This document shows, in pieces, positions 48,320 to 61,400 of a stretch of 64,000 nt of DNA (the first letter of the stretch is position 1; each line of letters starts with the position of its first letter). The position numbers were made by a program, and so were the translations under genes. Under the pieces are notes generated by a model. It saw only the letters and a program-made list of their open reading frames with translations. It was not told where the DNA came from and did no database searches. The stretch spans positions 31,340,501-31,404,500 of the forward strand of contig NC_084761.1 in the NCBI RefSeq assembly GCF_028858725.1. Direction: 5' to 3'. The stretch is from Colius striatus. Taxonomy: Eukaryota; Chordata; Aves; Coliiformes; Coliidae.

Positions 48320-49538
48320 TAGTAGCCCCAACTGGAGCAAGAATAAAAATAAGAAAAAATTGCATTATTTTTCAGAAGTTTGTGATCTAGACGTCAAATA
48401 GCTATTTCCACAAGGCTACTCACATTGCTTTCAATGACAATTGTATTCTTATAGATACAGAGTTGAGATGTTTTGTTTGTTTTGTTTTTGTTGTGGGTTA
48501 TTTTGTGCATTTTTTTGTTGAGGCTTGTTATTTCGAGATTGTTTTTTTTACCTCCAGGAGGTAGAATAGTCTCATTTATCTGATATTGTTAAAACTAGAT
48601 CAGTTTTGATGATATTCTTCCCCTTCTGCTCAGGTGAAAGGCTAATGTTAGCTGTTAATTTCTTGTGTTTAAGAAGGCGACCAAGACCTTCCCTGAAATT
48701 CTCCATCAGATTGTAAGCAAAAGGCTACTTCAGATATCAACAGTATCAACTTGTTTTTGGATCTCCCCTGACTTTACATAGAAATTAACCTGGTAGAGTA
48801 CAAAACCTTGAACAATGCACTGGGCTGTCCTTTTACTCAACAGTGTCCAAGAACAAACGGAAGCCTTTCCCAAAACACAGTAATAATCAGATAATCAGTT
48901 TGTCCAGATACTGTAGCCAAAATAAATCTGCTCAACTATCATATAACTTCAAAGGACATAGCCATTTTGACACCACAAAGATCAGACCCACAATTCCTCA
49001 AACTGAGTAATTCTCAGATCTTGCAGACTTTGTGTGGTAGCAATTGCAAAAAACATTTGTTGTCCTGAGTCTCAGGGAAGAGTAGACAATCTTTGATACT
49101 AAAATAAGATTCCAGCACAGTTTGGCTTACTTCACCCACATCACTGCACATTTCAAGCTGCCGGAATAATTCTTTTACCAAAACAGGTTCCATTAATCAT
49201 CAAAGCTGGTAACTGGTTTATTTCAGACCTTTCACATGCTAGGGCAAATAATTTTCAGTTTTAAGTATTTTTTATGTCTGGCTTTTTTTGTCCATCTCAA
49301 GAGTGCATACTGCATATCATTTACAGCAACTATATGACTCTAATTGCTTGGGACTGTGTTTGAAAAAGGCACACAAGCAAACACCCTCAGCCTCAGTATA
49401 ACTGCTTTCAAAATACTAAACAAAACAAAAACTCACTCAGGTGACTTCATAATCATCTGCCAACATATTTTAAATATTTGTAATTAAAAAAAAAAATAAA
49501 ACCCAGATAAAGTACTTGAACAGATTTCCATAAGGGCA

Positions 49539-49570
<32 letters not shown>

Positions 49571-52500
49571 AGACAAGAAAACACTTAGATTCTTTTCTGG
49601 CAGCTGTAGTCACACTTGCAGCTGGATGACTGAAAAAGGCTCACAAAATCACTCGGTCTTGAATTGTTACCCATGTGACCTGGCTTTAGTGGTAGTGGTT
49701 ACAGGAATTTAACTTCAAAAATTGAATAAAAAAGAGCATAGAGCTGAGCAGCAAATGAAGGGGAAGAGAGATGCAGATCTCAGTTTAAAATTCTCTTATT
49801 TTTAGCTGACAGCTGTTTAAGGTGAATCAAAGGGAATTTTCTCCTTTTACAGTGAAATTGTGATATCACTTTTATCATTTTCTATCAGGTCAAAAGAGCT
49901 CAAGTACCACAATTATTTTTTTTATTTGTAAAATTTACAAATTGCTGTCAAGTATCCTCTTTGGCACATCACCCGCTGCCAGCCAGAAGTGTTCTCAGGG
50001 CCCTGTGAACACACTTTCAGCGTGGGAGCAATCCTACTCCGAGGAGGACGGCTGTGCTCCATAAGCACAAAGAGAGAACAGCTCTTAGAGTAAACCAGAT
50101 GATCATCACAGCCTTTGGTGACTTCCTATCCTAATAAATTCAATAAAAGCACTCCAGGACATGAAGTGAAGGGGTTTTCCATCTCTATGTGCATCTCCCA
50201 GATTTCCCCTGCACTCTCTCACTATTTCACATAGTACTAAGCTTCCTCTGGCTAAAAATGACTGGGTGGGGTTCCCTCCAGAGTTTGTTCATGTCATTTC
50301 TGAATATAGCCACAAGGGACATGAGAGTGGGACATGAGCTGTACTTTCCACTTCTTTCCTTCTCCGCAAATACTGGAAAACAGCCTACATAACCTAAGAA
50401 GTATTTTCTGTCTCTAATTTCCATTCTGTTATGTTTTGCAGGAACCAAATGAGTCGCTTATGCAGAGCTCCTTGACTGTTTCTGGATTGAAAAAAAATAT
50501 TCTGCTCTTTCACTTAAGCCTTCCATTTTTGCTATTTTTTTTCTCTTTTTTTAATATCTATGTCATTTATGCCATTGCTTTCTCCAGTCCTACAATTCCT
50601 GTAAGTTCCTGATTTCTACAGAACTTCTTAGGAAGTCTTGAAACTCTAACTCAAACTGAAAGCTACATTTAAATTCAAACATGCATTACTGTTACTCATC
50701 ACTTGAGCTCTCTATAGCCTTCAGCTAAAGAAACATAGGCAGAGAAGACAAAACTACCACTGCATAGAATAGTACAGGAGACACATTCTCCCTCATGTTC
50801 CCTCAGCATCCAGCCAATTTCTTTTAATGACTGTTGCTAGGGCTATTGCTCATGATGCTTGTTAGATAACCTCTGAGAAGAGTTGTACTCTGTTCTCCAA
50901 CTGACCAAAACAGTCCTAAGCATTTGTCTCAGTCAGCTAGCTGCTGATATTCTGATCTTTTAATCATGTTTCACTTTTCTATTTAAAAACAGACTTAGAC
51001 ATGGAAGCAGGATGAAGAAGTGCATTTTCCATTTGTAATATTTTGGAGATGAGATTTCATGCTCAGCAAACCAGGTACCATTTTCTTTGTTAATGTCGTT
51101 CTTGAATAGGTTCAGGACACATCCTCCTCATCGTCTATCAGCCTTTGCTTTTACTGCTTTAGACATGAGAAGGGTCTTTTAATATGTCTGTTTTCTGGAT
51201 TAAGGAACCAGATAATTTTATAAACTCTATGTCATTAGAGAACAGAGAAAAGGAGAGAACTTAAATGCAGATATATGAAAAATTATATTAAGAGCATGCC
51301 CATTGTCAAAATTCATTAAGCATTTCCACTATCCATCAGAAAATTTAATTATTCTGTCAAGACATCTGCTAAGAGAGAGCCTTCCAGCACTAAACTCTTG
51401 CAGATACCAAGGTGCTGTTTTCTTTAAGTTATAGTAAAATCTTTCCTACTTTAGAAAAGGCTTTTTTTTTTAAAAAAAAAAGTCTATTTGTCCCCCCTGG
51501 AGTTCAAATGGCTGGTATATACTACACTTGAAGAGTTTCACTGGAAAAATGCCAGCCCAATAACTTTTAATACCTTTGTTAATACACAGAAGTTTGAGCA
51601 AAAAGTAACTGTAGTTTTTCCAAAAGTTTGTAAGAGAACATTTGGCTCAGTTTCCATTACCACTGTCACTGCTTAGCCCGATCTGTCTTTCTGTAATGTT
51701 GTTGTGTCTTTGTACAGCAAAGGTTTGTGTCAATATGACAGAACTAATCTCCTATCTGAAGCAACTCATTGTGCATAGTACCTGTGACCCTGTTTTGGGT
51801 ATGATTTGATACAGAAAGCTAACTGTTCACACATTAATATGTGCTTTTGGTTTCCAGTTGTTCTTGTAACTTGTCTATGCCTCTATCAATTCTCACTTGT
51901 AAAACCTGAAAAAAAAAATCTTTAAAACTCTCTAAAATAATGTTAACTCTCATTGTTTGTGAAATTGACATTACAAATATTCTTGATTTATCTTCACTTT
52001 AGTGATTATTTTTCCACCTGTTACTTGGAGTCACTTTGCAAGACCTTTTGGAAAGGCTAAGTAAGGGCAAGTAAGAAATGTGCTTGACCAAAGTACATCA
52101 TGACCAAAGACCCTGTTGTATTTACTGATGTATTCAACTATGTCTGATTAGAGATATCTTTTAACAAGGACAAAACTCTCTTTTGTCAGTAGCCTGATTT
52201 TGTTGTTCTATTTTACAGCCCTTCTCCATGCATTCATATGTTCACATGACCACTGTGTTCCCTGAGTGCCATTTAAAGTAATTGCATCTGGAAAACAAAA
52301 ATATCATTTTTGTAAAGTTAAGAAAACATCCACAGTAGCTCATCAGATCATTGATATTCACTTTATTAAAAACCTGTTTAAACAGTTTTGTATTCAGTCA
52401 TAGTTTGTTTGTCCTCAAGCCAATTCACGTCACCCAGGACATTAGTCTTCCTGATTTTATTTTTTGTATTTAACATGCTCTACCTAGATCTCCTCAAAAT

Positions 52501-53318
52501 GCAATACAAACAGAAACAAAACCCCCAATCCCATGCAAAGAAAACATATAAAAATAATTTAGAGAATAGTCCTCATGATTGAACAGATGGAATATAAGTA
52601 GTCTGCTGAATTTCATGTTGTGTTATAAAATGAATTTGAGTCCTAGCAATATATATTCTAGGGTTTTTTACCCAATAGATTAAACAATAATAAATATTGA
52701 GTGATTCAACAGAGAAGCCAGTACTGGCTGGAGTGAATACCATGTTAACAGATACTCAAGGTCTAAGAGACACCAGAAAATTGTGCCTAAGTAAGCTTGT
52801 TAAATTAAGCTTACTAAATGCTATTTTTCTCAATACTTAGATTACTTAGTTTACTGAGGACTCACCTTAGAGTTTTCTAATGTGATTAAAACCCCTCATG
52901 GTTCACAGACTAATTTACTAAAGCTATGGAGAATACTAAGTGAGAAGCCCTTCCAGGGAGTCAGGACCAGACAACCATCCCCAGAAAGGTTGGAAGATGA
53001 CAGGAAAATCAATTCCTATCATGCTGCAAGTAGAATCTCACTCTTGTCCAATAATCTCTTCTGAAATAGGTATTCTAAACTGTGATGTAAAAGAGCAAGG
53101 ATGATTATGTTGTCTCCAAAGCCCTCACAAAAGTATCCACATTTTTATGGACTTGGAGAGTTACTTTGCCTACTCACGCCTATTTCTGCTTTCAGGTATC
53201 ATTCCTTCAAATGCTTTATGGGAAAATACCATTAAACTATGTAACACTACTAAACATACAATATTCCTACTAATGTTCTTTAGTACTTATGTAATATTGT
53301 TTTACTTATTTTCCCTAG
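48320..53318. other. Unique sequence with an A27 tract and a GC-richer patch
   Basis: It contains a 27-base A run at 49541-49567 with an AATAAA about 45 bases upstream (near 49495), resembling the end of a retrotransposed transcript, though no parent gene is recognised. At about 49960-50200 a more GC-balanced patch could be a conserved element. No coding gene supported. Confidence 0.4.
49541..49567 (+). repeat. A27 homopolymer
   Basis: 27 consecutive adenines, the longest homopolymer in the window. Neighbouring tracts at about 49485-49495 are also A-rich. Its length is likely to vary between individuals. Confidence 0.98.
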
Positions 53319-53393
53319 TCTTCTACAATGAGTCCCAGGCTGAATATTTAACCAAATTGCCAAAGATACTCTTCCAACCATATGTAATGTTCA
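53319..53393 (+). CDS. Candidate internal exon (75 bp) of an unidentified gene
   Basis: The acceptor 'ttttacttattttccctag' (ending at 53318) is followed by 75 bases and then the donor A|gtaagtaac at 53394. Only one frame is open: FYNESQAEYLTKLPKILFQP followed by YVMF, entering and leaving in phase 1, so the exon is symmetric. The other two frames meet stops. The upstream part of the same open frame (from 53147) is hydrophobic and intron-like. I do not recognise the peptide. The plus strand conflicts with the minus-strand candidates further left, so either different genes or chance is involved. Confidence 0.3.
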
Positions 53394-55546
53394 GTAAGTA
53401 ACTATCTTGTAAATCATCTGGAAATGTACTGGAGAACAAGTCTCATAAGAAAAAATAGGGCTGATATTTTTTTTCATGTACCTTCTATCCAGGTTACGTT
53501 CCTCTTTCATTCCAGATTTTCCCCCAGCACGACCAAATGGATGTTACCCTTTTGCACCATGTTTGTTTGTGTTTGCCTCCTGTTGATATTTATGAGACCC
53601 ATTTCCAATACACGCAGAGCATCATCTTAACTTTGGCAGATGTTTCTGTGTGTTCAGGTTTCAAGAGGGACGGAGAGAAATGAGAAGCTGTCTCCAAATT
53701 GAAGGAATCAATTTTCATTTCTGAAGTGAGATGAGCTTTCATTTATTGCCTGTCACCTCCATAGAGAGATAATAATAATGTTGCTGCTTTCAGTGAAAAA
53801 GACCATTACCAAGCACAATGCACTCAGTCAAGAAAGAAGCCAGATCGCCTCTTTCCCAGACTGCTCTTCATTCCCTGAGTTACAAGCTGGGGTCTCTCCA
53901 GAAGCATCACTTGCTACCTGGCCAGCTCAGTCACATCCCTGAGGCATTAAGACGACATGAGTCATCTTTTGGGACACTGGTCCAACAGCAGAGGGAAAAT
54001 GAGAGAGTGTACACAAATCTTCACCAATGGTTTTCTCTTTCAGTATCTGTTCATATTTCCATTTTTTCAAACTCACTAAATTTCCTTGTGAAACATGCAT
54101 TTCACATACTAATTCTCATTTTATATTTGAATTTATATACTTCTCAGAAATTAAGCCATCTAAGAACCTCATAGCATGCACAGTCACAAGAACTTTTCTT
54201 TTTCAAAGTCAGTGTAGATACCAATGGTTATGCTTCATATTTTAGTTTTTTGAAGTTTCCTTCTAATTTAATTGCCAAAAAAATCATGTAGCTTCTTCCT
54301 GACACATTTTTAATTCATGCTTTCTTCTGCCTAAATTTTGTATTTTAAGGTTGCATTTAAAGACATGTGCCCACCTTTCCATAAAGCAGTTTCTTGGCGG
54401 TACGAAGGAATTAGATAATTTACTCTAATACATGCAAAAATGCAAAACTACATATGCTAACAAATTTTCACTGTCACTCTGCGCAGTTCACTTGAACGGC
54501 TGCTCGTTCTCTGAGTGATTTGTTGTAAACTTTTGTAGAAGATGCTGAAGAAATCTGTCTTGAATAATATAGAGCATCAGAATGTATTATTGCTGTCCAC
54601 TCACACAGTGGCAAAAAGCCACTGAGTTTTCAACTTCTTACAAATGTTTTTAGTGATAAATCTCTTTGTTTTTCCCATATTATGCACTCAAATATGTGCA
54701 ACATATACTTTGCTGCTCTAAATTATATGGTGAGATGAAAACCACTGAAGAGAGATGAATTTTGGTTGCACTTCAACATACACACAACACTTGTGGTTTT
54801 ATTTCACTGATTTTTAAGATCATATGGCATGATTGTGACAACATAACTTATTTCCTTAAAGCAGTGCAAACACCATTCACCTATTGCACTACTGAAACTT
54901 TAATACTCAAATTATATTTTCTTTCCAAAAGATTTTAAGAGTTTAAATTAAAGGACTATACATAGAGTCAGGTGAGACTTAAGCTTCCAGAACAACAACA
55001 AAACTCCCAATAAAACAAAACAAATAAAAATCCAAACCTGATGATGTATAAGGTTTTTAATATTACCCACTGACACTTTTAAAAGATGACAAATAGATCA
55101 CTTCACCACAAACATTTTTCTAGTCTGGTTACAAATAAACATGTTCTTTTTAGTGAGATGACCTAATTATGGCAAGAATTTAAGAAAGCCAGATGGGTCA
55201 AAATAAGACCAGGTGGTCTAAAGCCTGCCAATTTATCTAGCTTATGTTTTCATTTTATTTGAATAAAAAGTGTCCATCATTCCTTATCAGCAGCTCACTA
55301 AGCTGCTGTGGTTGTTTGTCATCATTTGTATATAAGCCAACCAGGTTACCTGTCAGCTTGCAAATACTGTGGATAATATATATTACTTGAAGCAGCACAG
55401 GCCTGATAACAAGAAAACAATTTTTTTTTAACCTATTCCTTTCCTTTTCTTCTTGCATAGTACTGTGCTGATTTGGAAATGTTTTCTTCCACACACTCAG
55501 ACATGGGCAGTATTTTCATCTCATTAGACAACAAGATTCTTACAAT
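53394..55546. other. Unique sequence
   Basis: AT-rich. A 7-bp hairpin (cagtggc...gccactg, near 54607-54625) is minor. On the minus strand 55350-55402 has a donor-like 'gtaacc' and a fair acceptor 'ttttcttgttatcag', a 53-bp weak exon candidate. No gene supported. Confidence 0.35.
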
Positions 55547-55626
55547 GAACCTACTTCTTCAGGGGGATTAGACTCGATGATCTCTAACGGTCCCTTACAA
55601 CACCTACCATTCTATGATTCTATGAT
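55547..55626 (+). mobile_element. CR1 3' tail, lineage A
   Basis: An 80-bp plus-strand CR1 end: 'aacctacttcttcaggggga', 'gactcgatgatctctaacgg', then 'accattctatgattctatga'. A very short, strongly 5'-truncated insertion with two octamer units preserved. Confidence 0.92.
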
Positions 55627-58600
55627 TAGCTATTACCAGGACATCAGCAATCAGCCTTTCTTACTGCTTCATCCAGGATTAAATAGAAGGAGCCTGTCGA
55701 GGATCCATATGTATATGTAAGACTGATTACCAGCTTCACACATGCCTCTCTTTCCTTTTTAGACATATTTTATAGCAATGAACTTTTAAACATGTAACAA
55801 ATCTGGTTTTGTGCAGAGAGAGCAGCCATTTTATTTCAAAACCAGCTACAGACTGTGAAAAAGAGACACAAACACAATCCTTTCACATCTAGACTTCATT
55901 TATTTTCCTTGTCTTAGCTATTTTTTTCTGTACACAATAGTAATTGACTAGTTTGAATTATCTTCTGAGATCTAAATATAATCATTTCTGAAGTCTTATC
56001 TTTAAAAAGATAAGGACACTAAGTTATACTAATATAGCCAGTGTACCATATGTGGGAGACTGCTGCATTTTCCATACACAGCAGCAAGAACACTTCCTTT
56101 AAAGGCATAAGTCATGCTTTCTATTTAACATCACCACCATGACCCTGAGACACACACTTTCCAGCTGGAAACAAACCTTGCCCAGTGGCTAACTATTGCA
56201 GCTCAAAAATACCATTTTGCACTGAATAATTTAGCACCAAAAAAACCCACCAATCACATTTATCACTGTCTGTATTTGCTGTAAAAACTCTGTGGACAGT
56301 ACTGGCTTCCCAGTCACTGTAGTCCCTGCTGCTAGATTTATTTATTTACCCAAAAATCCATTCAATGTTTCAGAAATATGAAGAATATTAGTAACCAAAA
56401 CAATGATAGAAGGGACAAAAAAAGGAAATAAATATTTGAATAAAACAAATAAGAGGTAGTCTTCCTCTCCGACTAATTTTCACACGAATTTCAGGCTAAA
56501 TGGACAAAAGAATACATGTACCTTTTATCATAGCAGGATCTATAGTACAATCTTTCTTTGCCATACACAGGAAGAACTCAACACCTGACAAGGAATGTCA
56601 GACCTGAATGGTCAGTAAGAAAAGCAGATGATGGCAATATGGATTAAAACTCCAGTCTACAGGGCAAGATCACCCTCCACAGCCATGTCTGACACATTTA
56701 GGCTGTCTATTACTGACAGAGCAGCCCTAAATTTGGCCATTCCAAACAGCCAGCAGGTAGCACGGTCTGCCTGCACTCCACCTTCTTACAGCTGCTTTCT
56801 TAGATTTGAGCAATGCTCAAATGTCAACAGTTGTGTGCTCACTAGTGACCAGGAGCATAGTTCTGTAGCAACAAATGCCAACCAAAGCCCAGGCTATGCT
56901 ATACTCGAGATCTACCTCTGCCATAGCGTGGTTGTCATCACAAGGAAGCCAATAGTTTTCAGCCAGATAGACTCCTTGAGCTGTTCCATGCTGTATTTAT
57001 TCAAGCAACAGTGGCAGCAAAAAGCACAGGCAGAAATGCCCAGGGGCTGGTGGAAGGAGAAGATAGGAGGGTAGCATACTGGACTCAGATTAAATGCAGA
57101 AGATATTAAAAAACATAATAAATGGTTAAAGCTAAAAGTTTGGGTTGTTTAGGTTTTTGGTTTTGGTTTGTTTGTTGTTTTTTTTTTAATAAAACCCTGC
57201 TGTGATTAGATCCAGCATGAGGACTAGAGCTTGCAACAGTTCTTACTCTCAAAATAAAAGTATATGAAGTATAGTGGGTACTTTTATCATTACTAGAGCT
57301 ATTATGAGAAGCTTTAGCTTCAAATTCCTTTCTCTTCCCAGGAGGCTTCAGTTTTTGTCCAAACCACTAGCCTACCATAAAATTTCATTTTTTTAACATA
57401 GAAGCTGCTGTCTCTGTTTAACATTTAACACACATATTTTCAACCACAGAGAGAAAAAAAAACAAGTGAGAGTTGAGGGTGATGGCCTGGAAGAGCAGAC
57501 AATTGCTTTCCAGTGCCTGTCATAGCATGCAGCCATTTTTTGCCTCTTCCTCTGGAATCCTGTCTTATGTGCATGTTCAGATAAACCTCTGTAGCACTGA
57601 GGCCCTGAAATGAGTCAGGCATTGTATTGCTTGCCCCCCATCATTTAGGCACTCAGGCGTTGACAGACTTTAATGTAACCAGACACAGCTATTTTCCACA
57701 TCTGGAGGAATTAAGGTAGCCATTACATGGGAACACATACAGTGAATCACCTGTATGCCAAGTCATTGGTAATTCCATAAGTCATATACATAAAAATCAA
57801 TCAACAAGTAGACATCCATGCTTTGAAATTCTACATTTAAGATTCACATGACAAAAATTGCACTAGACAAACTTATGGTTACTTAAAATTTGAAACTCTA
57901 AACCTTAGTATGTTTAAACATACTTTTCTTCATAAATACATCAAGTCTCTCAAGTCATAGTGCTTTCTTCTGTGACTTAGTGAATTTCTGCAGGTTACCT
58001 GGTATTTTCTGTGTGTTGCCATTACAGGGATAAAAGTCCTTCAGGAAATATCTAGGTTATGTATAAGGGCTACCATGGATTCATTATGTAGTGAATCCAT
58101 GAATCAGTATTAAACTAAAGTCATGCAATGAAACTGGATTCATTGTGATTCTTTAAATGCTCCATGTAAGCTGTAAAACTGTTTGCATGGTCATTTCTCA
58201 CTGTATTTGATAGAGGGATATTTGAGCCAATTCGGGGAGAATGTGTGCACTGTTAAAATTTCAGCCTAGTTTATTACTCAGTTCTGTCAGAGTCTCTCAG
58301 GTTTTAATTAAACAAGGTATTACTTACCAATTCTACTCTGAATAGTTTTTACAGTATGGTTTAAACTATTCCTGCACATCTCTTCAAAGAGGCCCTTTGA
58401 TTTGGTAGCAGGTCAAATTATCACAGATTTTTTTTATTTTTAGGTGCTCAGTTATTTAGTGTTCTACAGCTCCAAAGGCGTAGGTACAACAGGGTTGCTC
58501 ATTATGAGTATTACTTGTTGTTTGAGGTTATGATAGTATCCCATCCTTTTTTTTTTTTTTTTTAACTTATATAAACTGTGTCACAGGCTGTTGTAGTACA

Positions 58601-60376
58601 AGGTTGGTGTGCAGACAGAGTCTGACCCTGGGATACAGAAAGGACTGCATTGTTGAAAGAAAACATACCATAGTCTCCTGGGGATCTCAGTTTAGATACT
58701 ATGTCAGCCTAATGCTAACTAAACAAGAGAGAATTATTTTTGCATTTGTTCTTTAAAACAATTTGGACTAACCTCCACATCTTCACCTTCCTGACTAAGT
58801 TTAAACATAAGATATCTTCACAAATTCAGCCTTTTGTTGCAACTGGCAGTTTCTGTTGCTTATTCTAATCTAGATGCTGTAGTATGGAAAGTGTATGTTT
58901 AATATATGCAGCTGACAATCAAGGTGGGCAAGTCTTCTAATCTTTGGAAACATTAGACACTCTCTGCAGGTTGCAGAGAAGGAAGAAGTCTCGTTTCCTG
59001 GTCTTTTCTATAAATGTCAGTTTTTCATTAAAAAAAAAAAAAGATAGGAAACTGTAAAGGTTAAATATTTTGCAGTAACTTTTGTTTGCTTTATATTGCT
59101 GTTCTTAAACCAAGTAACTATAAACACAACCAGGGTGTAGAATGCAGCACAATATTATTGTCAGCCACATCCTCCACATCCTCTCAATGTGTTTATCCTA
59201 ATAGGCACCAAATAGTAAAATGTGATCCAGTGGTTACAGAAATACTTCAATCACAAATTAAATAAGTGATCAAGCTACTCACTGTCTCTTACCATCGTTT
59301 CACTACATTTGAGTTTATCCACTTCACAAGGGACTAAAAATACATATATGGACCCTGGAGAAAAGTGAGTGGTTGAGCATCTGTTAATTAAGCTTTGTAT
59401 TTGTTCAAAAGTGTAACTTATTTCATCTATGGTAGCAATGACAGCACATAGTAATAACCAATATTTTGGCAAATAATATGTGCCAACTTTCATGACATTT
59501 TCTGTCATTATGATACTAAGGAGGAAAAATTTGTGGCTTGAAGGATAAAACCGTGTTAAGTATTTACAGAACTGCCAACAACCTAGTGTTTTGGATAGGA
59601 TAATCATGCTGATATCTGGTGTTTAAAATATACCATCAACTCCTAACCTTCTATGAGTGGTCAAAATGCAGCAAATCCAGATTTTACATTTTTTAACCTG
59701 TGTAACATCAGTTTTCCAAGTTCTTGACACAGAAGAAATTTGCTGCTTAGGTTTTTATATGTGGATGCACCTATACACATATATATAGATATAAATTTTC
59801 TCTCATTTATGAGAGAAGCCTGAGAAAAAGAGACTCTAAACAGAGTAGGATTAAGATAGATTTTCTCCTCATTTACCACAATCTACAGATCTTTTAGCAA
59901 GCTTCCTATGAGTAATAAATACAGCTCAAATTCCAGTGTGATTCAGATTTAATCCAAGAAATAATTTTTGCTCCTGGAGATCAATCTTATAACTTGGTCT
60001 CTTTACATGATAAGATTCTTGCAGCAATGCATATAACAAATACTATTACCGTGTGTTGGTACAGAAATCCCCTCTAGGAAAACCTTATGTATCTTATAAT
60101 ATTTGGATGCCTATAGCTACTAGAGAAATTCATTGCAATCTATTTTTACTAGAAAGCCTGCTCTGCAAACAACGGCTCTTTAAATCATTGAGACTATCCA
60201 TGTGACCTGGGCCAGTGGGCATAAACTGATTTAAGGATTTTAAATTTAAAACAGGTTGGTAATCCCTAGTGGATGATATGACTGTGAAAATGGAGCTTAT
60301 CAGGCTGCCCTGCAAGGCTGTAGATGATGCAAACCAATTTGAGCCTAAAAGTCTAATATTTTCTCTTCTAAAAATG
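55627..60376. other. Unique sequence, no gene recognised
   Basis: It holds a T17 run (58547-58563) and a perfect 10-bp palindrome with an 8-base loop (58074-58101). A 148-codon plus frame at 56628-57074 lies in a somewhat GC-richer block; it has no recognisable domain, and its low-complexity end suggests chance or an old unnamed repeat. Confidence 0.4.
58074..58101. repeat. Perfect 10-bp inverted repeat
   Basis: CATGGATTCA (58074-58083), eight-base loop, TGAATCCATG (58092-58101). Nothing around it resembles a transposon or RNA gene, and I give it no function. Confidence 0.85.
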
Positions 60377-60381
60377 GGAAG

Positions 60382-61395
60382 TGTGATGGTTTAGCCCTGG
60401 TGCCAGATGCCCATCAAGTTAGTTCTAACATTCCCCCTCCTAAACTGGACAAGGGAGAGAGAAATATAACAAGAGGTTTGTGAGTCGAGATAAGAACAGG
60501 GAGATCGCTCAGCAATTAGCATCATGGGCAAAATGTGGGGAGAAATGGTTTGATTTATTAATGAACAATCAAAATAGAGGAGGAAAATACTGCTTCTCAG
60601 GCGGAGGCCTCCTCACACTTCCCACTGCTACACTGTGGGATCCCTCCCACGGAGGACAGTCCTCCACAAACTTCTCCTTCCCATGGGCTACAATTCTTCA
60701 TGAACTGCTCCAGCATGGGGCCTCCCACAGGGGCAGCTCCTCACATTGTGCCCCAGGGTGGGTCATCCACCGTGAGAACAGTCCTTCAGGTACTGACTGC
60801 TCCAGCCTGAGTCCCTCACAGGATCACAAGTCCTGACAGCAAACCTGCTCTGGCATGGGCTCTTCTCTCCCCACAGGCTCTTAGGTCTTGCCAGGAATTT
60901 GCTCCAATGTGAGCTTCCCACAGAGTCACAGCCTCTTTCAGGCATCCACCCGCTTTGGTGTGGGGTCCTCCACAGGCTGGAAGTGGATCTGTGTTCCCCA
61001 GTGGCCTCCATGGGCTGCAGGGGCACAGCTGCCTCACCATGGTCCTCACCACAGGTCACAGGGGAGTCTTTCTTCCAGGACCGAAGCACCTCCCCCGCCT
61101 TCTCCATTGACCTTGGTACCTTTGGAGATGTTTTCCCATTCTCCTTCCCTGTTACTGTTGCAGTTTAGCAACTGTGCAGCGACTTCTTCCCCTTCTCAAA
61201 TACATTGTTCACAGAGGCATTATCTCCATCACTAATTAGCTCAGACTTGGTCAGTGGTCAATCCATCGTAGAATTGACTGGCATTAGCCCTGTCAGCTAC
61301 AGGAGAAGCTTCTAGCAGCTCTTTGTTTAAAGAAGCCACCCCCATAGCCCCTGTGCTATCAAAAACCTGGCCCGGCCACTACAAAAACCACTACA
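60382..61395 (-). mobile_element. Solo LTR of an avian endogenous retrovirus, complete, with target duplication
   Basis: A 1014-bp block starts TGTGATGG and ends ACTACA, i.e. TG...CA termini, flanked by the perfect 5-bp duplication GGAAG (60377-60381 and 61396-61400). A 5-bp duplication fits class III (ERVL-like) elements, among others. I read the sense strand as minus, because an AATAAA signal appears there (60554-60559 on plus as TTTATT). Also, the minus-strand 3' end ('cttatctcgactcacaaacc' ... 'gggctaaaccatcaca') resembles the 3' end of the LTR at 9559-10086. No internal retroviral genes are present. Open frames on both strands, up to 118 codons, are by-products of its tandem G/C-rich units, not genes. 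Confidence 0.88.
60700..61000. repeat. Degenerate tandem units (about 45-55 bp) inside the LTR
   Basis: A loosely repeated phrase of the form 'ctgctccagcatggg...cctcccacaggg...cagtcctt' recurs at about 60708, 60751, 60800, 60848, 60902 and 60953. Spacing is about 43-54 bases and units differ at many positions. It accounts for the long open frames across this LTR. The array probably arose by old tandem duplication within the U3-like part. Confidence 0.6.
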
Positions 61396-61400
61396 GGAAG

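Noticed and set aside
55350..55402. 53-bp minus-strand exon candidate
   Set aside because: Splice sites are only fair, and openness over 53 bp carries no weight.
56628..57074. 148-codon plus-strand open frame
   Set aside because: No motif or family resemblance; mixed composition; overlaps nothing that supports transcription. Possibly within an old unnamed repeat.
60480..61235. Several 80-118 codon frames on both strands
   Set aside because: They lie wholly within a solo LTR and come from its G/C-rich tandem units.
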